From positions 1 to 21,926 of the forward strand of contig CAAERJ010000019.1 in the NCBI GenBank assembly GCA_900758375.1: a stretch of 21,926 bases of DNA, written 5' to 3'. Both the position numbers and the translations under genes were made by a program. The notes below the pieces were generated by a model that was given only the letters and a program-made list of their open reading frames with translations, did not search any database and was not told the DNA's origin. Positions 16,841 through 21,926 of this stretch are shown here, in pieces. This DNA comes from an uncultured Collinsella sp. GTDB lineage: Bacteria > Actinomycetota > Coriobacteriia > Coriobacteriales > Coriobacteriaceae. How positions within the stretch are numbered: the stretch's first letter is position 1; every line of letters starts with the position of its first letter.

Positions 16841-17986
16841 ATGCCCTGCAATCAATTCCCGTCGACCCAGCGCCGTAAAGCGTGGGGCCGCATCACCATC
16901 CTGTTTGCGCTCATCGCGCTCGCGCTCACCGTGCTTCCCACGGCGTCGTTCGCCGGCACGGACACCGCAGGCAACGTACTTGCGACCGACAATGACGCCA
17001 ATCCGACCGGCGTCGAGGGTGACCTGTACTGGGCCGGCCAGGCCCTCGACTTGGATGATGTGTCCATCGACCGCGATATCATCGCCGCGGGCGATACTCT
17101 CTCGATCCGCGACTGCAACGTAGGCGGCGCCGTCCGCTTGGCGGCACGCACTATCGATATCGCCAAGACCACGGTTGATGGCAGCGTGACCGTCGCTGGC
17201 CAGCACGTTGTGCTCAATTCCGACAGCACCGCCAACTGTTTTTACGCGATAGGCGAGACGGTTGCCCTGCGCGGCTCTACCAAGTCGGCAGCGCTTGCGG
17301 GCGATACGGTGACCATCGATGGCACCGTCGAGGGCGATGTCGAGGTTTGGGCCGACAAGCTCATCCTGGGCAAGAACGCCCACATCACCGGCACCGTGAA
17401 CGCGCACGTCTCCGAGGACCCCGAGCGTGCCGCAGGAGCCGAGGTAGGCGCGCTCAAGATCGACCGCACCGAGAACGAGGATACTTCCACCGTTAACGAT
17501 GTCATCGGCGGTATCGTCGCCGCGGCACTCTCGACCTGCTTTGTCGCTCTGCTGCTCGAGCTCGTCTTTCCGCGCGCGACTGCCAGCGCCGCCGGCATGC
17601 TCCACCAGCACCCCACGCCCCTGTGGGTGAGCGGTCTTCTGGGTACGATTGTTATCGTCCCCGCCGTCCTACTGCTGATTATCTCTATCGCTGGTCTGTC
17701 GCTTGCCGGAGCCCTCTTGTGCGGCGTTATCGGCATCGCGTTGGTGTCGAGTGCCTTTGCGGGGTGCGCGATCGTCCGCATGGTCGGACACAACCAGAAC
17801 CGCTACGCCATGGCAGCCGTGGGCGGCATAATCGCAGGCGCCCTCACGGGACTTCCCCTTATGGGCAGCTTTGTCAGCGGCGTAGCCTTCGTCTTTACGC
17901 TCGGCTACGTCATCCAGATCATCTGGCGCAACGCCCGCCTCAAACCGCAGCAGGCCGCCAATACTCCGGGCCTTCCCTCCGCCTAG
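16841..17986 (+). CDS. Exported bactofilin-like (polymer-forming) protein with membrane C-terminus
   Basis: The 381-residue protein opens with a basic start and a hydrophobic helix (about 17-33) ending PTASFA-G, a signal peptide with likely cleavage after residue 38. Residues ~50-200 are short beta-strand repeats rich in V, G, D and T (VSIDRDIIAAGDTLSIRDCNVGG; TVEGDVEVWADKLILGKNA), as in the right-handed beta-helix of bactofilins. After a linker, residues ~225-370 hold four to five hydrophobic spans with Gly and Pro. Bacterial proteins with a secreted bactofilin-like region and a C-terminal membrane domain are known but poorly characterised; a scaffold at the outer membrane face is an inference. 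The ATG at 16841 has AAGGA six bases upstream. The convergent terminator at 18071-18103 likely ends the transcript. Confidence 0.85.
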   Translation: MPCNQFPSTQRRKAWGRITILFALIALALTVLPTASFAGTDTAGNVLATDNDANPTGVEGDLYWAGQALDLDDVSIDRDIIAAGDTLSIRDCNVGGAVRLAARTIDIAKTTVDGSVTVAGQHVVLNSDSTANCFYAIGETVALRGSTKSAALAGDTVTIDGTVEGDVEVWADKLILGKNAHITGTVNAHVSEDPERAAGAEVGALKIDRTENEDTSTVNDVIGGIVAAALSTCFVALLLELVFPRATASAAGMLHQHPTPLWVSGLLGTIVIVPAVLLLIISIAGLSLAGALLCGVIGIALVSSAFAGCAIVRMVGHNQNRYAMAAVGGIIAGALTGLPLMGSFVSGVAFVFTLGYVIQIIWRNARLKPQQAANTPGLPSA

Positions 17987-18011
17987 CCGTCAACCCCCAT
18001 AAAAGCAACTG

Positions 18012-18060
18012 CCACAAAAGGGCCAGACACATTTGTGGTGGCGCAAAGCAACCTGACCCC
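18012..18060. repeat. Stem with a trailing GGGGTCAGGTT-type segment
   Basis: CCACAAA (18012-18018) pairs with TTTGTGG (18032-18038). The segment continues to a reverse-complement GGGGTCAGGTTGC motif (18048-18060). The layout resembles short palindromic repeats found beyond stop codons of many bacteria. Without a genome-wide copy count this stays a suggestion. Confidence 0.3.
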
Positions 18061-18067
18061 ATTGCAC

Positions 18068-18103
18068 CAAAAAGGGCGCCGACCATTGCGGTCGACGCCC
18101 TTT
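18068..18103 (-). terminator. Shared terminator between the bactofilin-like gene and typA
   Basis: Fourteen-base arms at 18071-18084 and 18090-18103 pair with one wobble around a five-base loop. On minus it is followed by TTTTT, ending typA, whose stop is 28 bases away. On plus it ends in CCCTTTCTTATT, so it can also stop the convergent plus-strand gene. Confidence 0.85.
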
Positions 18104-18130
18104 CTTATTGGCGGTTATAAGCCCCAGCGC

Positions 18131-19969
18131 TTATTTGTTGACCTGACCGGCGCGGACGGCGGCCTTCTTGCGGTCGGTGGCATTGAGCAGACGCTTGCGC
18201 AGGCGGATGTTCTTGGGAGTGATCTCCACCAGCTCATCGTCGGCGATGTATTCCAGCGCCTCCTCCAGCGAGAAAGTGCGGGGCGGCACCAGCTGGACGG
18301 AGATATCGGAGGTCGAGGAGCGCTGGTTGCCCAGGTTCTTGGTACGGGCGATGTTGACGACCATGTCGCCGGCCTTGCTGCGCTCGCCCACGATCATGCC
18401 CTCGTAGCATTCGGTGCCCGGCTCAACGAACAGCTGGCCGCGCTCCTGCAGCGTGCCCAGAGCGTAGGCAACGGCCTTCTCGGTGGTCATGGAGATCATA
18501 GCACCGTTCTGGCGGTTGCCGATCTCGCCGGCATAGGGGCCGTACTCCAGGAAGGTGTGGTAGAACACGCCCTCGCCGTGAGTGACGTTCATGATGCGGT
18601 TCTTAAGACCCATGATGCCGCGGGTCGGGATCTTAAACTCGAGGTGCGTCACGATACCCGAGGTATCCATGCTCGTCATGATGCCGCCGGAGGTGCCGAA
18701 GACCTCAACGACCTTGCCCGAGTACTCGTCCGGGCATTCGACGACGGCCTGCTCGACGGGCTCCATCTTATTGCCGTTCTCGTCCTTCTTAAACAGAACG
18801 CGGGGACGGCCGACCTGGAACTCAAAGCCCTCGCGACGCATGGACTCCATCAGGACGGACAGGTGCAGAATGCCGCGGCCAGAGACCTCGACGCCGCTCT
18901 TGTCCTCGAGCTCCTCGATCTTCATGGTCACGTTGTTCTCGGCCTCGTTGAACAGGCGCTCCTTGAGCTGACGGGCACCCACGATGTCGCCGTCGCGGCC
19001 GACGAGCGGGGAGGTCGAAGCCTCAAAGACGATGGACAGGGTCGGCGGGTCGATCTCGATGGGCTCGAGCTCGACAGGGTTCTCGGGATCGGTGTAGACA
19101 TCGCCGATATCGGTGCGGTCAATACCCACGACAGCAGCGATATCGCCGGCGCCGACTTCCTGGCACTCGGTGCGACCCAGGTAGTCGAAAGTAAAGAGCT
19201 GCTTGACGGTAGCGGTAGCGCTGGAACCGTCGTTCTTGACGACCAGGATCTGATCGCCCTGGTGAATGATGCCGGAGTACACGCGACCGATACCGATGCG
19301 GCCGACGAAGTTGGAGTGATCGATGGTCACGCACTGCATGGCCAGCGGGGCGTTCTCGTCAACCTCGGGCGCGGGCATGTCGTCGATGATCATATCGAGC
19401 AGCGGATACATGTCCATGTTGCCGTCGTTGGGGTCAAGGCGGGCAAAGCCATTCATGGCGCTGGCGTAGACCACGTGCTCCATGGCGAACTCAAGCTGGT
19501 CGTCGGTGGCGCCCAGGTCAGCCATCAGGTCCAGGCAGTCGTTGTAGGCCTTCTCGGGGTTGGCGCCCGGGCGATCAATCTTGTTGATGACGATCATGAT
19601 CTTGAGGCCGGTGTCGATGGCGTGACGCAGCACGAAGCGGGTCTGGGGCATGGGGCCCTCAAAGGCATCGACCAGCAGCAGGGCGCCGTCGGCCATACGC
19701 AGCACGCGCTCGACCTCGCCGCCAAAGTCAGCGTGGCCCGGGGTGTCGATGACGTTGATCTTAACGTCCTTGTACTCGATAGAGATGTTCTTGGCGAGAA
19801 TCGTAATGCCGCGCTCACGCTCCTGGTCGTTAGAATCCAGGACGCGGTCCTCGACCTGCTGGTTGGCACGGAAGGCGTCCGTGGCACGCAGGAGCTTGTC
19901 GACCATCGTCGTCTTGCCGTGGTCGACGTGAGCGATGATGGCGATGTTCCTCAGATTGTCTACGCGCAT
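18131..19969 (-). CDS. typA: Ribosome-associated GTPase TypA/BipA
   Basis: TypA is a translational GTPase of the EF-G/LepA group that binds ribosomes and helps assembly and stress or cold adaptation. The 612-residue protein has a G domain with AHVDHGKTT (G1), RERGITI (G2), DTPGHADFGGEVERVL (G3) and NKIDRPGA (G4). Later come the domain II beta-barrel, EF-G-like domains III and V and the BipA-specific C-terminal domain (VVNIARTKNLGNQRSSTSD, then TPKNIRLRKRLLN). Length is typical. The ATG at 19969 has AGGGGA five bases upstream. It appears to be a single-gene unit; a 117-base gap with a GC-rich hairpin separates it from the upstream operon. Confidence 0.97.
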   Translation of the reverse strand: MRVDNLRNIAIIAHVDHGKTTMVDKLLRATDAFRANQQVEDRVLDSNDQERERGITILAKNISIEYKDVKINVIDTPGHADFGGEVERVLRMADGALLLVDAFEGPMPQTRFVLRHAIDTGLKIMIVINKIDRPGANPEKAYNDCLDLMADLGATDDQLEFAMEHVVYASAMNGFARLDPNDGNMDMYPLLDMIIDDMPAPEVDENAPLAMQCVTIDHSNFVGRIGIGRVYSGIIHQGDQILVVKNDGSSATATVKQLFTFDYLGRTECQEVGAGDIAAVVGIDRTDIGDVYTDPENPVELEPIEIDPPTLSIVFEASTSPLVGRDGDIVGARQLKERLFNEAENNVTMKIEELEDKSGVEVSGRGILHLSVLMESMRREGFEFQVGRPRVLFKKDENGNKMEPVEQAVVECPDEYSGKVVEVFGTSGGIMTSMDTSGIVTHLEFKIPTRGIMGLKNRIMNVTHGEGVFYHTFLEYGPYAGEIGNRQNGAMISMTTEKAVAYALGTLQERGQLFVEPGTECYEGMIVGERSKAGDMVVNIARTKNLGNQRSSTSDISVQLVPPRTFSLEEALEYIADDELVEITPKNIRLRKRLLNATDRKKAAVRAGQVNK

Positions 19970-20016
19970 GTAGTTCCCCTATCTTCTATCTATATACAAC
20001 CGGCACGCGTATGCGA

Positions 20017-20044
20017 CCCGCCCAGCAACACAACGCTCGGCGGG
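20017..20044. terminator. Hairpin between the 20087-20536 gene and typA
   Basis: CCCGCCCAGC (20017-20026) and GCTCGGCGGG (20035-20044) pair at nine of ten positions around an eight-base loop. On minus no T-run follows; on plus AATTTT does. It may weakly end the upstream operon or form part of the typA leader. Confidence 0.35.
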
Positions 20045-20086
20045 AATTTTGAGCCTTTTACCGAAAACTCGTTTATTTTAGCGATT

Positions 20087-20536
20087 TTAGATAAGAGGGG
20101 TTTCCTCGCCTGCAGGTTCAGGGTCGCTCCACATAAAACCATCGCCGGCGCCCACACCCTCGTACAGTACGTATGCCGAAAAGCCGCTCTCGAGCGTCGT
20201 CTCAAAGAAACTCACAAGCAGGGCGTCATGGTAGCCGCCATCGATCTCGACACAACCGGTGTAGCCGATGGCGTAACGGGCGATGCGACCCAGGCCCTCG
20301 TCCTTAAGGCCCATCTTGTGCTCGGAGATAAAGTTGGTGGCAGCCTCGAGGCATGCCTCCTCGCCGTCCTCGTCGAGTGCCGCCAGATAGCGGTTGGACG
20401 CGGCGTCCTCGATCGCAACGACAACGCCCGGATTCTCACCAGCGGCGAGATCGTCCAAAAAGGCCCCGATGAGGTCGCACACCATGGCGTCGAGCTCGGC
20501 GGAGACGTTTCCGGCGTCCTGCATATCCTGTGCCAT
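20087..20536 (-). CDS. Acidic hypothetical protein
   Basis: I do not recognise this 149-residue protein. It is strongly acidic, with no signal peptide or membrane span. The first third is helical and rich in Asp/Glu (MVCDLIGAFLDDLAAGENPG), the middle has EEACLEAATNFISEHKMGL, and the last part (YAIGYTGCVEIDGGYHDALL, then SFFETTLESGFSAYVLYEG) looks like mixed beta structure. It probably is a cytoplasmic single-domain protein. The ATG at 20536 has GGAAGG seven bases upstream. It lies 30 bases downstream of the small membrane protein and is the last gene of the bifunctional-nuclease unit. Codon use matches its neighbours. Confidence 0.8.
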   Translation of the reverse strand: MAQDMQDAGNVSAELDAMVCDLIGAFLDDLAAGENPGVVVAIEDAASNRYLAALDEDGEEACLEAATNFISEHKMGLKDEGLGRIARYAIGYTGCVEIDGGYHDALLVSFFETTLESGFSAYVLYEGVGAGDGFMWSDPEPAGEETPLI

Positions 20537-20566
20537 TTTTAGACCTTCCCATCGAGTCCGGCGTCG

Positions 20567-20956
20567 TTACATCTCTTGTGCCTCGGCAGCGATCTTGGCG
20601 GCGGCGTCGCGGGCGCGCATCATATCGGCCGCGCGCTTGTCGAGTACCTTGATCTGGTTAGTCAGCATCACGGCATCGACCACGCCCCAGATGACCAAGC
20701 CCGTCGAAATCGAAAACCCAAGCGCACCAACTGTACCACGAAGGCGCGATGAGATTGCCGCGACAAGTGCGGAGACGGCAACCATCTTGATAAAGGAGGC
20801 ACGGCGCTCGCGAAGCGTACGGGCCTGCGTCACATAGGCGATGCGTGCGGCCTCGGACGCCTCCGAGCGCATCTGGGCCTCGCGGGCAATGGCGGCGACC
20901 TCGGCCGAGACGCCACGCTCCATCAGCGTACACTCCGTCTCATAGCGACCCGTCAT
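20567..20956 (-). CDS. Small two-span membrane protein of unknown function
   Basis: The 129-residue protein has a charged, helix-forming N-terminus (about 1-55), two hydrophobic segments (about 57-70 and 75-98, around MVAVSALVAAIS and ALGFSISTGLVIWGVVDAVM) and a charged Ala-rich helical tail (VLDKRAADMMRARDAAAKIA). No family is recognised. Its ATG at 20956 directly follows the TAA of the bifunctional-nuclease gene with no spacing (TAAATG) and no Shine-Dalgarno, so it could start by translational re-initiation. An alternative ATG at 20923 has GGAG nine bases upstream and gives 118 residues; the choice between the two is uncertain. It sits in the middle of the three-gene unit. Confidence 0.78.
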   Translation of the reverse strand: MTGRYETECTLMERGVSAEVAAIAREAQMRSEASEAARIAYVTQARTLRERRASFIKMVAVSALVAAISSRLRGTVGALGFSISTGLVIWGVVDAVMLTNQIKVLDKRAADMMRARDAAAKIAAEAQEM

Positions 20957-21457
20957 TTAAAAATCATCGGGCGAGAGCGTATGGACGAACTCGTCGAACT
21001 TCTCAAATTCCTGCTCGTCATCGACTTCCTCGGCAACCGGAGAGACGGTCCCCAGGCGGTTCATGATGTCGTCCTCAACAAACATGGGAGCATTGCTGCG
21101 CACGGCGAGGGCGATGGCATCGCTCGGACGCGCATCGATCCTATGCTCGTTGCTGTCGGCCAAAACAACGACCGTCGCGTAGAACACGGGAGGCTCGGCA
21201 CGGACAATCTCGATACGCTCGAGTTTTGCATCCAGGACATCGAGCGTGTCGAGCAGCAGGTCATGGGCAATCGGGCGCTCGGCACGACCGCTGTCGATAC
21301 CGCGGCTAATAGCCGCAGCCTCAAACGAACCAGTTTGGATAGAAAGGGAGCGCAGCGGCGCAGGGGAGTCCGATTTGCTGCAGCGCTCGCGAAGCACGAT
21401 AAGCGATGGCACGGGACCGGCGGCCATGACGATGGTCTCTATGTCGACACGAACCAT
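20957..21457 (-). CDS. Bifunctional nuclease (DUF151) domain protein
   Basis: The 166-residue product has the DUF151/BFN layout: VSLIVLRE-like strand (PVPSLIVLRER), SFEAAAISRGIDSGRAERPIAHDLLLDTLDVL, then VFYATVVVLADSNEHRIDARPSDAIALAVRSNAPMFV. The last two segments carry the conserved RPSDAIALA motif. Family members have been reported to have DNase and RNase activity and, in plants and some bacteria, links to stress and host-interaction traits; the role in bacteria is poorly known. The C-terminus is acidic. The ATG at 21457 has GGAGG upstream; a longer in-frame start at 21505 has only basic, unconserved residues and is rejected. It leads the operon of three small genes. Confidence 0.92.
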   Translation of the reverse strand: MVRVDIETIVMAAGPVPSLIVLRERCSKSDSPAPLRSLSIQTGSFEAAAISRGIDSGRAERPIAHDLLLDTLDVLDAKLERIEIVRAEPPVFYATVVVLADSNEHRIDARPSDAIALAVRSNAPMFVEDDIMNRLGTVSPVAEEVDDEQEFEKFDEFVHTLSPDDF

Positions 21458-21514
21458 GGAACACCTCCGGTACGTAGCGGTTAACACACGGCGCCTTCGC
21501 CGCATTGAATTGCT

Positions 21515-21544
21515 ATACTACCCAATCTTTCGCACAGCACACAA
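21515..21544 (-). promoter_or_regulatory. Candidate promoter of the bifunctional-nuclease operon
   Basis: On the minus strand TTGTGT (plus 21539-21544) is followed after 18 bases by TAGTAT (plus 21515-21520), about 58 bases before the ATG. Moderate match to sigma-A consensus. Confidence 0.4.
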
Positions 21545-21571
21545 AACCAAAATGAGTTTTATAACACACAA

Positions 21572-21602
21572 GAAAAAAGCCCCGAGGCCATGCCTCGGGG
21601 CT
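21572..21602 (-). terminator. Terminator of the tRNA-Ala/tRNA-Ile unit
   Basis: AGCCCCGAGGC (21578-21588) and GCCTCGGGGCT (21592-21602) form a perfect 11-bp stem with a three-base loop. A T-run follows on minus (plus 21572-21578). It stops the tRNA transcript before the nuclease operon promoter. Confidence 0.92.
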
Positions 21603-21616
21603 CTTCACAGTTTTGA

Positions 21617-21693
21617 TGGTGGACCTGACAAGATTCGAACTTGTGACCTCCCGGTTATCAGCCGGACGCTCTAACCAACTGAGCTACAGGTCC
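21617..21693 (-). tRNA. tRNA-Ile (anticodon GAT), copy 1
   Basis: A 77-base tRNA. Acceptor GGACCTG/CAGGTCC, discriminator A and encoded CCA are present. The anticodon loop CTGATAA gives GAT for AUC/AUU codons. It is identical base for base to the copy at 21841-21917 and lies four bases from tRNA-Ala, so the two are processed from one transcript. Confidence 0.97.
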
Positions 21694-21697
21694 ATCA

Positions 21698-21773
21698 TGG
21701 TGGAGGTTAGGGGGATCGAACCCCTGACCTCAGGCTTGCAAAGCCCGCGCTCTCCCAGCTGAGCTAAACCCCC
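21698..21773 (-). tRNA. tRNA-Ala (anticodon TGC)
   Basis: A 76-base tRNA with acceptor GGGGGTT/AACCTCC (one G-T pair), discriminator A, encoded CCA and anticodon loop TTTGCAA (anticodon TGC). It lies upstream of tRNA-Ile copy 1 in the same transcript. Ile-Ala pairs are usual in rRNA spacers, but no rRNA lies within the window. Confidence 0.97.
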
Positions 21774-21784
21774 ACGGAGACAGT

Positions 21785-21829
21785 AATAAACACCCCAGCG
21801 GCGACTCGGCTCTCGCTGGGGTGTTTATT
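21785..21829 (-). terminator. Perfect 16-bp hairpin between tRNA-Ile copy 2 and tRNA-Ala
   Basis: AATAAACACCCCAGCG (21785-21800) and CGCTGGGGTGTTTATT (21814-21829) pair perfectly around a 13-base loop. On minus the T-rich base of the arm (GTTTATTACT) suits termination for tRNA-Ile copy 2, 11 bases downstream. The hairpin ends only 12 bases before the tRNA-Ala 5' end, leaving little room for a separate tRNA-Ala promoter. Confidence 0.75.
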
Positions 21830-21840
21830 GCGAAAGAAAG

Positions 21841-21917
21841 TGGTGGACCTGACAAGATTCGAACTTGTGACCTCCCGGTTATCAGCCGGACGCTCTAACC
21901 AACTGAGCTACAGGTCC
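21841..21917 (-). tRNA. tRNA-Ile (anticodon GAT), copy 2
   Basis: Identical over all 77 bases to copy 1 at 21617-21693, including the encoded CCA. Its promoter and any upstream genes lie beyond the window edge. A strong hairpin directly downstream suggests it is transcribed separately from the tRNA-Ala/tRNA-Ile pair. Confidence 0.97.
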
Positions 21918-21926
21918 ATCGCGCAA

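Noticed and set aside
18035..20542. 835-codon plus-strand frame over typA and its neighbours
   Set aside because: It lies antisense to typA and a second gene, crosses their terminator and has shadow-like composition.
21617..21917. rRNA operon spacer around the tRNA-Ile/tRNA-Ala pair
   Set aside because: No 16S or 23S sequence flanks the tRNAs within the window; protein genes begin right after the terminator.

Overview
The window looks like core chromosome of a high-GC Gram-positive bacterium. The best guess is Coriobacteriia, probably a Collinsella-like gut actinobacterium. That guess rests on base composition, protein flavour, the rpsF-ssb-rpsR-rplI-dnaB order, a zinc-type bS18, TTG starts with good Shine-Dalgarno sites and many palindromic intergenic segments. 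It is an inference: there is no 16S rRNA gene here and no database search was possible.

Layout. Positions 1-4834 carry carA-carB (minus strand, one base apart) for carbamoyl phosphate. Positions 5057-7814 hold an ABC-B type half-transporter followed by a one-membrane-span protein of unknown function. Positions 8057-11483 hold purA, purD and a Nudix ADP-ribose pyrophosphatase-like gene, so purine synthesis with a nucleotide-housekeeping enzyme. Positions 11575-14879 carry the replication and ribosome cluster rpsF-ssb-rpsR-rplI, then dnaB beyond a terminator. All of this is on the minus strand.

An intergenic stretch of about 1.1 kb (14880-16044) then changes strand. It has the rpsF promoter and leader hairpin, a gene-poor gap, two plus-strand tRNA-Ser genes (GGA and CGA) each with its own terminator, and a palindrome-rich segment. 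That segment contains an inverted 25-bp copy of a tRNA-Ser 3' end, three consecutive perfect hairpins and a 19-bp near-perfect inverted repeat. It is the least explained part of the window. Plus-strand genes follow: a TRIC-family membrane protein (16045-16734) and an exported, membrane-anchored bactofilin-like protein (16841-17986).

The remainder is minus strand again: typA/bipA (18131-19969), then a three-gene unit (bifunctional-nuclease-domain protein, small two-span membrane protein, acidic hypothetical protein), and a tRNA-Ile/tRNA-Ala/tRNA-Ile cluster at the right edge with two identical tRNA-Ile(GAT) copies.

The coding content is mostly ordinary housekeeping. I found no CRISPR array, transposase, phage gene or recognisable defence system. 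The unusual material is intergenic: multi-hairpin elements at 7918-8056 and 15681-15925, plus two short ORFs (39 and 41 codons) of doubtful status.
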